DNA from: Bacteroidota bacterium
GTDB lineage: Bacteria; Bacteroidota; Bacteroidia; Sphingobacteriales; Sphingobacteriaceae
Direction: 5' to 3'
Assembly (NCBI GenBank): GCA_013286565.1
Contig: JABDFM010000009.1
Coordinates: 16,112 to 63,522 of the forward strand
DNA: 47,411 bases
In this document: one piece after another, positions 15,545 to 24,221 of the stretch
Position numbering within the stretch: the first letter of the stretch is position 1
Layout of the letters: every line of letters begins with the position of its first letter
Translations under genes and position numbers: made by a program
Notes under the pieces: model-generated
Told to the model about the DNA's origin: nothing
Database searches by the model: none
The model's input: the letters and a program-made list of their open reading frames with translations, nothing else

Positions 15545-16531
15545 ATGATCAAACTATTCCGGTCCTTTAATCCCCTTAATATTTTATGGCTGGCAGTTTT
15601 ATTGTTTATCCTGCGGATAGGTTATGTATTTTATATCCCTGATAAAACAGAATTTCCGTTCATTGAGCTTTTCTCGCGCTTACTGATACCTGTTTCATAC
15701 CAGTACGTTATCCCGCCGGTACTCAATTTATTTTTGGCGGGAGCGGTGGTTTTTGGGCAGGCCATGCTGCTCAATTACCTGGTTAATCATTATAATTTGC
15801 TTGGTAAATCAACCTTTTTGCCTGCAATAATGTATGTGTTCGTATCTGGCCTTTTTACGCCCTTTTTAGTATTAAGCCCGCCGCTGATATGTAATTTCCT
15901 GGTGATATGGATGTTATTTAAGCTGATCGATCTTTATAAAGGTGAGGAAGCAAAATCCATATCGTATGATCTCGGGATGATCGTAGCGGTCGGTACCCTA
16001 ACTTACCTGCCGTTTATTTATATGTTCCTGGCTATATGGGCCGCGCTGATCCTTTTCAGGCCATTTAACTGGCGCGAATGGGTGGCCTGTATCATCGGTT
16101 TTGTTACTATTTTCTTCTTTTTGGCGGTGTTTTATTACATGCACGATAAGCTTGGGCAGTTTTATAATATCTGGCTCCCGCTGGCTACCAAATTTCCTGT
16201 TCATATTACCATTAACTATTATAATTACCTGGTTTTAATACCGGTGATACTTATCCTGGTGCTCTGTTTCTTTAAATTGCAGCAAAATTTCTTCAAAAGT
16301 TATGTGCAAACCCGTAAATCTTTCCAGTTATTATTTTTTGTTTTTTTAGTTGGGGGTTTCTCATTTTACGTTCGTTCAAGTTTTCATTTAGACCATTTTT
16401 TATTGTGCGCTGTGCCTTTAGCGGTGTTTTTTGCCTATTATTTTTTATATGCCACGGGCCGCTGGTTTTATGAAACACTCTTCTTTTTGCTGCTTGTCAG
16501 CATCATTTACTTCCAGTTTAACACTTTTTAA
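15545..16531 (+). CDS. DUF6427 family polytopic membrane protein
   Basis: A 328-residue integral membrane protein with about nine or ten hydrophobic segments and almost no soluble loops. The starting pattern LFRSFNPLNILWLAVL and the central LYKGEEAKSISYDLGMIVAVG loop are those of a Bacteroidota-specific family (DUF6427), in older annotations sometimes mislabelled beta-carotene monooxygenase. The function is unknown. It lies between a GT28-like enzyme and purQ; the purQ promoter motif lies 33 bases after its stop, so it probably ends the upstream unit. Confidence 0.75.
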   Translation: MIKLFRSFNPLNILWLAVLLFILRIGYVFYIPDKTEFPFIELFSRLLIPVSYQYVIPPVLNLFLAGAVVFGQAMLLNYLVNHYNLLGKSTFLPAIMYVFVSGLFTPFLVLSPPLICNFLVIWMLFKLIDLYKGEEAKSISYDLGMIVAVGTLTYLPFIYMFLAIWAALILFRPFNWREWVACIIGFVTIFFFLAVFYYMHDKLGQFYNIWLPLATKFPVHITINYYNYLVLIPVILILVLCFFKLQQNFFKSYVQTRKSFQLLFFVFLVGGFSFYVRSSFHLDHFLLCAVPLAVFFAYYFLYATGRWFYETLFFLLLVSIIYFQFNTF

Positions 16532-16564
16532 CTTTTACATTCGTTCAAATTTCCGGGGTTATAT

Positions 16565-16572
16565 TAGTTTTG
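16565..16572 (+). promoter_or_regulatory. -7 promoter element for purQ
   Basis: TAGTTTTG matches TAnnTTTG and ends four bases before the purQ ATG, so the transcript is probably leaderless. I see no PurR-type palindrome or purine riboswitch in the 45-base gap. Confidence 0.5.
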
Positions 16573-16576
16573 TATC

Positions 16577-17269
16577 ATGAAGTTTGGAGTAGTTATTTTT
16601 CCGGGTTCTAATTGCGATGAAGATATCATCTATGTATTAGAAAAAATAATGGGTCAGCAGGTAGTGCGCCTGTGGCACAAAGACCACGATTTGCAGGGCT
16701 GCGATTTTGTTGTACTGCCCGGTGGTTTTTCATTTGGCGATTATTTGCGCTCAGGCGCGATAGCCCGTTTTTCGCCCATCATGCAGGAAGTGATCCAATT
16801 CGCTGCCAAAGGCGGATATGTATGGGGTATTTGCAATGGTTTCCAGATATTAACCGAGGCAGGGTTACTGCCCGGTGCATTGCTGCACAACAATAACCGC
16901 AAGTTTAATTGCAGCAATATTTATATGCTGCCGCAAACATCCAATTCAATGCTTACCTCGCAGATCGAGGCTCAAAGGGCTTTGAAAATACCTATCGCGC
17001 ACGGCGAGGGTAATTATTTTGCCGATGCCAATTTGCTGAAGTCATTGAATGATAATGACCAGGTATTGTTCAGGTATTGTGATGAGATGGGTAATATTAC
17101 CGCCGAAAGCAACCCGAATGGCTCTATCGAGAATGTTGCCGGGGTTTGTAATGAGGGCCGTAATGTATTCGGCATTATGCCGCACCCTGAGCGCGCTGCT
17201 GATAGTTTGCTTGCTAACCAGGATGGGCTGGCTATTTTTGAATCTATATTATCATTGGTTAAAGCCTGA
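16577..17269 (+). CDS. purQ: Phosphoribosylformylglycinamidine synthase subunit PurQ
   Basis: The glutaminase subunit of FGAM synthase, supplying ammonia to PurL in purine synthesis. The class I amidotransferase triad is present: Cys86 in VWGICNGFQIL, and His and Glu in the C-terminal GIMPHPERA. The oxyanion-side motif PGGFSFGDYLRSG is at residues 48-60. At 230 residues it is the small PurQ subunit and not a fused PurL. Neither purS nor purL is in the window. Its TGA shares one base with the coaX ATG, so translation of the two is coupled despite unrelated pathways. Confidence 0.96.
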   Translation: MKFGVVIFPGSNCDEDIIYVLEKIMGQQVVRLWHKDHDLQGCDFVVLPGGFSFGDYLRSGAIARFSPIMQEVIQFAAKGGYVWGICNGFQILTEAGLLPGALLHNNNRKFNCSNIYMLPQTSNSMLTSQIEAQRALKIPIAHGEGNYFADANLLKSLNDNDQVLFRYCDEMGNITAESNPNGSIENVAGVCNEGRNVFGIMPHPERAADSLLANQDGLAIFESILSLVKA

Positions 17270-18012
17270 TGGCCAACCTGGTTATTGATATAGGTAATAC
17301 TTTAACCAAGATCGCGGTTTTCAGGCATGATGAATTACTGCATACGGAGCATTACCCGGTTGTTGAAGCCAGTACACTTTTAAATTTACTTGATCAATAC
17401 CAAATTAATAAAGCCATTATCTCCTCTGTTAAAAAAGAAGTGGAAAGCTGGCGCGAGCCGCTGAAAGAAAAAGTTGACCTGAAGTATTTTAATGTAGAGA
17501 TGACCGCCGGTATCCGTAATCAATATAAAACCCCTCAAACACTTGGGCCCGATCGTTTGGCTGCTGTTATAGGAGCTTATAAATTATATCCCGGTAAGAG
17601 CAGCCTGGTAATTGATGCCGGAACCGCGATCACTTATGACTGGATAGATGCCGAAGGGAATTATTTTGGGGGCAGTATATCGCCCGGGCTAAATATGCGT
17701 TATAAAGCATTAAATTATTATACCGGCGCTTTGCCTTTAATTAGCGAAGATGCAGGGTTTAACGATACTTACGGAAGTGATACAACAACGGCAATACGGT
17801 CGGGCGTGCAAAACGGGATCAAATACGAAGTAACCGGTTTTATACAAAGCTACCAGGAAAGCGGGAAGGAACTAAATATTATACTAAGCGGGGGCGACAG
17901 CAATTTTTTTGATACTCTACTGAAAAATAGCATCTTTGCCCCCTATATAAAAAATGAGCCCTATTTGGTTCTTAAAGGATTAAACGCAGCTATACAAAAC
18001 AATAATGATTAA
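17269..18012 (+). CDS. coaX: Type III pantothenate kinase
   Basis: Phosphorylates pantothenate, the first step of coenzyme A synthesis. It belongs to the ASKHA fold: phosphate-1 motif LVIDIGNTLTKIAVF with Asp7, the family-specific GPDR at 93-96, DAGTAIT at 116-122 with the metal/catalytic Asp116, and GGSISPGL near 134-141. Its 247 residues are typical of the type III enzyme, which is not feedback-inhibited by CoA. It overlaps purQ by one base and the following outer-membrane protein gene by eight, so it lies in the middle of a coupled operon. In Bacteroidota coaX is often followed by this same OMP and lptC. Confidence 0.95.
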   Translation: MANLVIDIGNTLTKIAVFRHDELLHTEHYPVVEASTLLNLLDQYQINKAIISSVKKEVESWREPLKEKVDLKYFNVEMTAGIRNQYKTPQTLGPDRLAAVIGAYKLYPGKSSLVIDAGTAITYDWIDAEGNYFGGSISPGLNMRYKALNYYTGALPLISEDAGFNDTYGSDTTTAIRSGVQNGIKYEVTGFIQSYQESGKELNIILSGGDSNFFDTLLKNSIFAPYIKNEPYLVLKGLNAAIQNNND

Positions 18013-19339
18013 ATATACAAGGCTCTTTATTACATTTTTACTTGCTGTTGCTGTATTTGAGGCAAACGCACAATCTACCGCAACTACCAGTTCTCCTTAT
18101 TCACGTTATGGTTTGGGCCTTCTTGATGATCAGCTATTACCGCAAAATATTGGTATGGGAGGGCTATCAGCCGCTGTAAATACGATAGGCGGGTTTAACA
18201 GTATTAACATCATCAACCCAGCTTCTTATGGGAAAATAAATTTCACCACTATTGATGCCGGTCTGTATAGTAATGCAACTACATTAAGTAATGACATAAA
18301 CGGCGTTAAAACCAGTCAGTCCAACTCAAATTTCAGGTTCAGCCATATTACATTTGCTATCCCTGTTTCCAAACATTCGGCGCTCAGCTTTGGCCTGGTA
18401 CCTTATAGCGAATTGGGTTATAGTTACAAAACCTCAAGAACCGGGTTGGGCTCGGGATCACCTGCTGATACCAATGTGACCAACTATATCTATTCAGGCG
18501 ATGGTGGCCTGTCAAAAGCTTATCTGGGTTATGGATTTGGTATTGGCAAACACTTATTGATAGGCGCCAATATCTCCTATATATTCGGTAACTTAGAACA
18601 GGATCAATCTACAGAAATACCCGGACTGTACGGAGTATTGGATTCACGTATTGCACAAAACAACCACGTCGGTGGCGTAAACTACGATTACGGTGCACAG
18701 TATTCTATCGATTTCTCAGAAACCAAACACTTGATATTAGGCTATTCAGCTTCGGCCAGTTCCAGGCTTAATGTGCAAAATAGTTTGATTGTAAGTCAAT
18801 ATTTTTATGATTCAAACGGCAATCAAAACGTTGCCGCAGATACTTTGGTCAACAACCAGTCGCCAAATGCAAAGATCCAGCTTCCGCAGATCAATCACTT
18901 TGGTATCTCCTTTGTAAAGGAAGGCAGTTTTATAATCGGGGCCCAATATAGTACCGGGAAATGGTCTAACCTTACTATCGCAGGCGTTAACCAGGGCCTG
19001 CAGGATAGCAAAACGTTTAACTTGGGTGGGCAGTTTACCCCTAATCAAAATGCTTTGAACAATTACCTGGCGTTAATGGATTACCGTTTGGGGATAATTT
19101 ATGAAGATACTTACATCAATGTGGGTAATGTAACTATTAAAAAATACGCGGCAACCTTTGGTTTGGGTATTCCATTACCGCACGACCGCGCTTCGCTGGC
19201 CTTCTATAAGATCAATTTCTCAGCTGAGATAGGTAAGCAGGGAACGCAAGCAAATGGCTTGGTGCAGGAAAACTATGTGAACTTTCATTTAGGCTTTACG
19301 CTTAACGATAAATGGTTCCAGCGTTACAGGTATGAATAA
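18005..19339 (+). CDS. Uncharacterised outer-membrane beta-barrel protein
   Basis: A 444-residue exported protein with a signal peptide ending at ANAQ. The mature start has the conserved block SSPYSRYGLG followed by a PQNIGMGGLSAA hatch-like segment, the pattern of FadL/OmpP1-like barrels, and then alternating amphipathic strands rich in Tyr, Gly and Ser up to a C-terminal strand ending in a Tyr-x-Tyr aromatic pattern (QRYRYE). Ligand and function are unknown. It overlaps coaX by eight bases and lptC follows eight bases after it, so all three are translated together. Position beside lptC invites a link with LPS or envelope lipid traffic, but nothing in the sequence proves it. Confidence 0.75.
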   Translation: MIKYTRLFITFLLAVAVFEANAQSTATTSSPYSRYGLGLLDDQLLPQNIGMGGLSAAVNTIGGFNSINIINPASYGKINFTTIDAGLYSNATTLSNDINGVKTSQSNSNFRFSHITFAIPVSKHSALSFGLVPYSELGYSYKTSRTGLGSGSPADTNVTNYIYSGDGGLSKAYLGYGFGIGKHLLIGANISYIFGNLEQDQSTEIPGLYGVLDSRIAQNNHVGGVNYDYGAQYSIDFSETKHLILGYSASASSRLNVQNSLIVSQYFYDSNGNQNVAADTLVNNQSPNAKIQLPQINHFGISFVKEGSFIIGAQYSTGKWSNLTIAGVNQGLQDSKTFNLGGQFTPNQNALNNYLALMDYRLGIIYEDTYINVGNVTIKKYAATFGLGIPLPHDRASLAFYKINFSAEIGKQGTQANGLVQENYVNFHLGFTLNDKWFQRYRYE

Positions 19340-19347
19340 GCCCGGAC

Positions 19348-19926
19348 ATGAAAACGGCAAAACTGTTATCGAATTTACTTTTTGCCGGTTTAATTGCCGG
19401 TTCAGCCTTAATAACAGGTTGTGAGAACGATCTGAAAGACATCCAGAAAATATCAGCTAACGAGGTAAACAAGCCTATTGAGCGCTATACTGATGTGGAT
19501 GTGATCTACAGCGATTCCGCAAAAGTAAAGGCCCATATGACCGCGCCTTTAATGATCATCTACAAAGTAAAAAAGCCCTACACCGAAATGCCCAAAGGGG
19601 TAAAAGTGATCTTTTATGATGCCGATCTGAAACAGTCGAGCACCATAGTTGCAGATTATGGTGTGCGCCACGATGATGAAAAAACAATTGAGCTTCGCAA
19701 AAACGTAGTGGGTACCAATATAAAAGGCGACACCTTCACTTCGGACGAACTGATATGGGACGAAGGTACCAAGCTGATACATTCCAGTAAATTAGTGCAC
19801 GCGAAAATGGCCGACGGGAGTATAACCGATGGCACCAGCTTTACCAGCGACGAAAACTTTAATCATTGGACACTGAACCAGGGAACGGGTATTATCCATG
19901 TTAATAACCAGGAGGTTCCGCATTAA
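19348..19926 (+). CDS. lptC: LPS export protein LptC (lipoprotein form)
   Basis: A 192-residue LptC/YrbK-like protein, a piece of the periplasmic bridge that carries LPS from LptB2FG to LptA. The hydrophobic N-terminus ends in a lipobox, LITGC with Cys25, so here it is a lipoprotein and not a transmembrane-anchored form; that is common in Bacteroidota. The mature part is the repetitive beta-jellyroll: YTDVDVIYSDSAKVKAHM, TIVADYGVRHDDEKTIELRK, TFTSDELIWDEGTKLIHSSK and the closing TSDENFNHWTL. It follows an outer-membrane protein gene and precedes a PpiD/SurA-like foldase that has its own promoter motif. Confidence 0.88.
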   Translation: MKTAKLLSNLLFAGLIAGSALITGCENDLKDIQKISANEVNKPIERYTDVDVIYSDSAKVKAHMTAPLMIIYKVKKPYTEMPKGVKVIFYDADLKQSSTIVADYGVRHDDEKTIELRKNVVGTNIKGDTFTSDELIWDEGTKLIHSSKLVHAKMADGSITDGTSFTSDENFNHWTLNQGTGIIHVNNQEVPH

Positions 19927-19961
19927 TTTCGACCTTAAAATTGCCTTAATTTTTCTGTTTT

Positions 19962-19969
19962 TAATTTTG
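19962..19969 (+). promoter_or_regulatory. Promoter before the PpiD-like gene
   Basis: TAATTTTG fits the -7 consensus TAnnTTTG, and a TTG at 19941-19943 lies 18 bases upstream, close to the usual spacing of the -33 element. This gives a leader of about 50 bases, unlike the leaderless genes nearby. Confidence 0.45.
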
Positions 19970-20027
19970 GTAAAAGTTGTATCTTGCGCCCTCTTTTGAG
20001 TAACTAAAGTATTATATATATAAGTAT

Positions 20028-22166
20028 ATGGGTGTAATGGGTTTTTTGCGCGATCGCATGGGAAAGATCGTAGCAATAGGAATTGGAGTAGCGCTATTTG
20101 CGTTTGTAGGCGAAGAAGCAATACGGCAGGGAAGTTCGTTTTTTAAAGGTGATAATACCACAATAGGTGAAGTTGCGGGCGAAAAAATAGCTTACAGCGA
20201 TTTTGCCAAAAGGCTTGACCAGAACACGAAACAGCTTCAACAGCAATCCGGGCAGGCGAATCTTAATTCGCAGTTTATGACTTACGTACAGGATAATACC
20301 TGGAACCAGTCTGTGAGCCAGATCATCCTCAATAAAGAGATTGACAAAGTTGGCCTGGTAGTAAGTGATGATGAAACGGCTGGCATGTTCAGCAGTAATA
20401 ATCCTGATCCGGCGGTGGTTCAGAATTTTGGCGACCCTCAAACCGGCAAGATCGATATGAACAAGCTGAATAACTTTAAGGCTACCCTTAATGCGGCTAA
20501 AGCGGATGATCCGGTAAGGCAGCAGTGGCACGATTTTATTGTGCAGCTGACAGCGACTAAATTGGAGCAAAAATATCTTTCGCTGGTAACAAATGGCCTG
20601 TATGTGAACGCCCTTGACGCAAAGGACGATTACGAAGCTAAAAACAAGCTGGTGAATTTTAAATATGTAACGCTTGATTATACTTCTATCCCCGATAGCA
20701 AGGTTACTTTAACAGATGATGATTACCAGAGCTATTACGACGACCATAAATATGAGTTTAAAAATAAGCAGGAACTGAGAAGCTTTGACTATGTAACCTT
20801 TAACGCCGCGGCGTCAAAAGAAGACTCTGCCGCAATTAAGGGCCAGATGGACAAACTGGTACCCCAGTTTAAAAGCAGCGCTAACGATTCACTTTTTGTA
20901 CAGGTAAATTCTGAAACAAAAAATCCGCCGTCGTTTAAACGTAAAGGGCAGCTGGGCGATCCAAAACTGGATTCTATGATGTTCAGCGCTGATAAGGGCT
21001 TTGTTTACGGGCCTTACTTATCAAACGGAAGTTATAAAATAGCGAAACTCGCAGATGTGAAAACCACTTTTGATTCGGTTAAAACACGACATATTCTAAT
21101 TAACCCAAATGCTGAAGGAAGTCTTGAAAAAGCGATAGCTAAAGCTGATTCGATCAAGAAACTGATCCAGGGCGGTAAGTCATTTGCTGACGAGGCTGCA
21201 ACCTTTTCTGTTGATAAGGCAAGCGCTGTCAAAGGTGGCGATATACCTGCATTTGATGTGAATGGTATGATGGGAGCAGGACAAGGCCAGATAACAGCTG
21301 AATACACCAATGCAGCCTTTAAAGCTAAAAAGGGCGACCTTATTGTTGTTACCTCGCAGTTTGGGGTGCACCTTATCGAGATCACAGATCAGAAAGGATC
21401 AGTAAAAGTAGCAGAAGTTGCAGTGGTTGATAAACCGATAGTTCCCAGCAGCAATACACAAAATGCTGCATATAGCAAAGCACAATCATTTTTGGCCGGT
21501 TTGACAAAGGATAATTTTGATGCAATGGCCAAAAAGGCAGGGCTGATGAAGAAAAGCGCTGCCGATATAAATGGTTTGGCATCAGCGCTACCCGGCCTCG
21601 AAGGTGCGCGCGAGGTAGTTAAATGGGCTTTTAAAGCAGATAAAGGTGATTATGGCGACCAGGTATTTGTGGTTGGCAACCAGTATGTTATCCCCGTTTT
21701 AACAGGTATAAAACCTAAAGGCACTTTGCCGCTTGATGCAGTTAAAAAACAAATAGAAGCCGCTGTGCGCAATCATGTAAAAGCTAAAATGTTAACCGAT
21801 AAATTGCAGGCAGCAGCAAACGGCGCCTCAAGCATCGACCAGGTAGCTCAAAAATCAGGCTCTAAAGTTGTTCCTGTTCAGAACGTGGTATTCGCTAACC
21901 CTGTTATACCGGGTTTGGCAACAGAATATAAAGTGGTGGGTACAATTTTTGGTTCAAAACCAAATAAAGTATCGGCACCAATTGAAGGCGATCATGGGGT
22001 TTATGTGTTTTCGGTAGATAACTTTATCAATCCTGCACCGCTTACCAACGCTTTAAGAGAAAGAGAGCAGATAGGACAGGCATTGGTTCAGCGGTCAAAC
22101 AGCCAGTTGTTTGACGCCCTGAAAGATAAGGCGAATGTAAAAGATTACCGTTCTAAATTCTTATAG
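20028..22166 (+). CDS. PpiD/SurA-like periplasmic peptidyl-prolyl isomerase
   Basis: A 712-residue membrane-anchored foldase of the PpiD type that helps outer-membrane and exported proteins fold. It has a short cytoplasmic start (MGVMGFLRDRMGK), one span at about residues 13-30, then a SurA_N-like chaperone region with the family phrase GEVAGEKIAYSDFAKRLDQ near 46. A parvulin PPIase domain lies at about 350-452, starting at TRHILINP and including GKSFADEAATFSVD, GGDIPAF and the closing FGVHLIEITDQ. The 260-residue tail resembles the C-terminal chaperone part of E. coli PpiD. It lies after lptC and a barrel gene, which suits a role in envelope assembly. A strong terminator follows. Confidence 0.9.
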   Translation: MGVMGFLRDRMGKIVAIGIGVALFAFVGEEAIRQGSSFFKGDNTTIGEVAGEKIAYSDFAKRLDQNTKQLQQQSGQANLNSQFMTYVQDNTWNQSVSQIILNKEIDKVGLVVSDDETAGMFSSNNPDPAVVQNFGDPQTGKIDMNKLNNFKATLNAAKADDPVRQQWHDFIVQLTATKLEQKYLSLVTNGLYVNALDAKDDYEAKNKLVNFKYVTLDYTSIPDSKVTLTDDDYQSYYDDHKYEFKNKQELRSFDYVTFNAAASKEDSAAIKGQMDKLVPQFKSSANDSLFVQVNSETKNPPSFKRKGQLGDPKLDSMMFSADKGFVYGPYLSNGSYKIAKLADVKTTFDSVKTRHILINPNAEGSLEKAIAKADSIKKLIQGGKSFADEAATFSVDKASAVKGGDIPAFDVNGMMGAGQGQITAEYTNAAFKAKKGDLIVVTSQFGVHLIEITDQKGSVKVAEVAVVDKPIVPSSNTQNAAYSKAQSFLAGLTKDNFDAMAKKAGLMKKSAADINGLASALPGLEGAREVVKWAFKADKGDYGDQVFVVGNQYVIPVLTGIKPKGTLPLDAVKKQIEAAVRNHVKAKMLTDKLQAAANGASSIDQVAQKSGSKVVPVQNVVFANPVIPGLATEYKVVGTIFGSKPNKVSAPIEGDHGVYVFSVDNFINPAPLTNALREREQIGQALVQRSNSQLFDALKDKANVKDYRSKFL

Positions 22167-22187
22167 AGAAACTTTAAGTAATTTTGT

Positions 22188-22223
22188 AACCGGGATCAGT
22201 GTTTGGGCTGTTCCCGGTTTTTT
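22188..22223 (+). terminator. Intrinsic terminator of the purQ-ppiD block
   Basis: AACCGGGA (22188-22195) pairs with TCCCGGTT (22212-22219) with an inner CAG/CTG pairing, followed by six T and then ATTTT. It begins 22 bases after the PpiD-like stop. Confidence 0.85.
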
Positions 22224-22234
22224 ATTTTAATGCG

Positions 22235-22750
22235 ATGGATATCCAGGAAAATATAGTTAATAAGGTAGCGCAAAGTGGTTTGGTCACTTTGGACCCTGCC
22301 GCTTTTTATCCCCCCGGCGAACGGGTAATATATGATATTAAGGATAACCTGTATATGGAACTGATCCTGCGGGAAAAGGATTTCAGGGAATTTATAAAAA
22401 CACACGATTGGGCGCAATATACTGGCAAAAACGTAGGGATCACCTGCACTGCCGATGCCATTGTGCCCGCATGGGCCTATATGCTGATAGCGAACAAGCT
22501 GGCGCCCTTTGCCAGCGAGGTTGTTTTCGGCGATGCCGCTGTTTTGGAAACTGTACTGTTTGAAAAAGCAATGGCAGGTATGGACGCGGAGCAATATCGC
22601 GATCAGCGTATCGTTATTAAGGGGTGCGGCGATATTGATGTTCCTGTTTCGGCTTATGTTGAATTAACAAAAAAGCTGACACCCGTTGCAAAGAGCATCA
22701 TGTTTGGCGAACCATGTTCAACCGTTCCCATCTATAAACGAAAAGATTAA
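22235..22750 (+). CDS. DUF2480 family protein
   Basis: A 171-residue cytoplasmic protein of the Bacteroidota family DUF2480, function unknown. Recognisable parts are the start MDIQENIVNKVAQSGLVTLD, the central ADAIVPAWAYMLIANKL helix and the C-terminal VIKGCGDIDVPVSAYVELTKKL with MFGEPCSTVPIYKR. A longer in-frame start at 22199 would lie inside the preceding terminator, so the ATG at 22235 is chosen. It may open a unit with the DUF3108 and DUF3109 genes, 28 and 23 bases apart. Confidence 0.8.
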   Translation: MDIQENIVNKVAQSGLVTLDPAAFYPPGERVIYDIKDNLYMELILREKDFREFIKTHDWAQYTGKNVGITCTADAIVPAWAYMLIANKLAPFASEVVFGDAAVLETVLFEKAMAGMDAEQYRDQRIVIKGCGDIDVPVSAYVELTKKLTPVAKSIMFGEPCSTVPIYKRKD

Positions 22751-22778
22751 TGTTCGCTTTTTGCACAACAGGCAGCCG

Positions 22779-23549
22779 ATGAAGAAATACCTTTTTGCCC
22801 TTGTGCTTGCATCCTGCTGCCTTAGTGAAGTTCTTGCCCAGGATCTTGTAAAAACTGCCGAACCTGCATTTAAAACTGGTGAAAAATTAAGCTATAGGCT
22901 AAAATATGGCTTTTTTACCGCAGCAGAAGCTAATATCCGTGTGGAGGAAAGCCCGATTAAATTTGACGGGTCGCCCGCTTATCATATTATTGCCGAGGGG
23001 AAAACAGCAGGGGCTTTCGATGTGTTTTACAAAGTGCGCAACCGGTACGAAACTTACGTTGACCAAAGCACACTGCAGCCCTATTTTTATGCTGAGAACC
23101 GGCGAGAATCCGACTATCGCCATAGCGATAAAGTAACTTTTGATCATACTCATAATAAAATAACCGCGGCAAAGGGGGTATATCCGTTCACAGGCAAAGT
23201 GTTTGATTTTTTATCGGCCTATTATTTTGCGCGCTGTATTGATATTTCAAAGATCCATGTCGGGCAAAAATTCGACCTGCAATACTTTTTGGAAGATGGA
23301 GTGCATATCTTAAGCATCACTTATGTTGGTAAGGAAAAAATGCAATGTTCGATGGGTACATTTAATTGCCTTAAATTTAACCCGACTATTATTCCCGGTC
23401 GCATTTTCAAGAAAAATAGTAAGTTGTACCTTTGGATAACGGATGACAACAACCGCATACCCGTAAAAGCGCAGGTTGAATTGGTTGTAGGCAGCTTAAC
23501 GATGGACCTGACGAACACCACAGGGTTGAAATATGCTTTGGGGAAGTGA
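22779..23549 (+). CDS. DUF3108 family exported protein
   Basis: A 256-residue protein with a signal peptide (MKKYLFALVLASCCLSEVLAQ) and the DUF3108 domain: FKTGEKLSYRLKYGFFTAAEANIRVE near 26-51, then AYHIIAEGKTAG, FDVFYKVRNRYETYVD and the MGTFNCLKFNPTI block in the last third. These domains are predicted beta-rich periplasmic proteins without a known activity; the LKY.f....a.i.v pattern resembles lipid-binding half-barrels. An upstream in-frame ATG at 22686 lies inside the DUF2480 gene and would spoil the signal peptide, so 22779 is preferred. Its stop codon overlaps a GATTAGA-type heptad array. Confidence 0.82.
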   Translation: MKKYLFALVLASCCLSEVLAQDLVKTAEPAFKTGEKLSYRLKYGFFTAAEANIRVEESPIKFDGSPAYHIIAEGKTAGAFDVFYKVRNRYETYVDQSTLQPYFYAENRRESDYRHSDKVTFDHTHNKITAAKGVYPFTGKVFDFLSAYYFARCIDISKIHVGQKFDLQYFLEDGVHILSITYVGKEKMQCSMGTFNCLKFNPTIIPGRIFKKNSKLYLWITDDNNRIPVKAQVELVVGSLTMDLTNTTGLKYALGK

Positions 23550-23568
23550 TTAGAGATTAAAGTTTAGA
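23548..23568. repeat. Heptad array at the DUF3108 stop
   Basis: Three units, GATTAGA, GATTAAA and GTTTAGA, in perfect 7-base phase; the first overlaps the TGA stop. The array lies four bases before the DUF3109 start. Confidence 0.5.
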
Positions 23569-23572
23569 CAAT

Positions 23573-24136
23573 ATGATAGAAGTTGGCAGTGTTTTGGTGC
23601 ATGAGGATGTAGTTAAGGAAAACTTTGTATGCAATTTAAATAAGTGCAAGGGAGCCTGCTGTCTCGAAGGGGATTCAGGCGCGCCATTAAATGCTGATGA
23701 ACTGGATATATTAGACGAGATCTATCCAAAAGTAAAACCCTTTATGACCGCCAAGGGTATCAAAACCATCGAAGAAAACGGCACCTATGTAACCGATTTC
23801 GAAGGCGATTACACTACTCCCTGCGTAGATGTAAATAAAGAATGCGCCTATGTGATCTGGGAGAATGGGATCACCAAATGCGCTATAGAAAAAGCGTATG
23901 AAAGCGGAGCTACTAACTGGAAAAAACCCATCTCCTGCCATTTATATCCTATCCGTATCACCAAATACCCCGAATTTGATGTATTGAATTATGACCGCTG
24001 GAGCATTTGCAGCCCTGCATGTACTTTCGGTAACGAGCTTAAAGTACGGGTGCATGAATTTTTAAAAGCGCCATTGATCCGTAAATACGGGGAAGATTGG
24101 TATAAGGAGTTAGAAGAGCAGGTTGCGGGGATATAA
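23573..24136 (+). CDS. DUF3109 family cysteine-cluster protein
   Basis: A 187-residue protein of DUF3109, related in pattern to YkgJ-type zinc/iron cluster proteins. Conserved cysteines are Cys20, Cys25, Cys29 and Cys30 in FVCNLNKCKGACCLEGDSGAP, then TTPCVDVNKECAYV, KCAIEKAYE, the SCHLYPIRI motif and ICSPACTFG. The set of eight or more cysteines in short spacing points to a bound metal or cluster. Its biochemical role is unknown. The 3' end is duplicated as a decayed copy at 24581-24690, 445 bases downstream, and the small gene at 24222 lies between them. Confidence 0.85.
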   Translation: MIEVGSVLVHEDVVKENFVCNLNKCKGACCLEGDSGAPLNADELDILDEIYPKVKPFMTAKGIKTIEENGTYVTDFEGDYTTPCVDVNKECAYVIWENGITKCAIEKAYESGATNWKKPISCHLYPIRITKYPEFDVLNYDRWSICSPACTFGNELKVRVHEFLKAPLIRKYGEDWYKELEEQVAGI

Positions 24137-24221
24137 ATATCCGATACCGAATTAACAAGAGAACAATTAACTTTCACCACCTGCTACATGTTGATTTAAA
24201 AGGATTTTAATAACATCTGCA

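Noticed and set aside
22199..22234. Longer N-terminus for the DUF2480 protein
   Set aside because: It lies within the intrinsic terminator of the PpiD-like gene; the ATG at 22235 fits the family start.
22686..22778. Upstream start for the DUF3108 protein
   Set aside because: It overlaps the DUF2480 gene and would bury the clear signal peptide.
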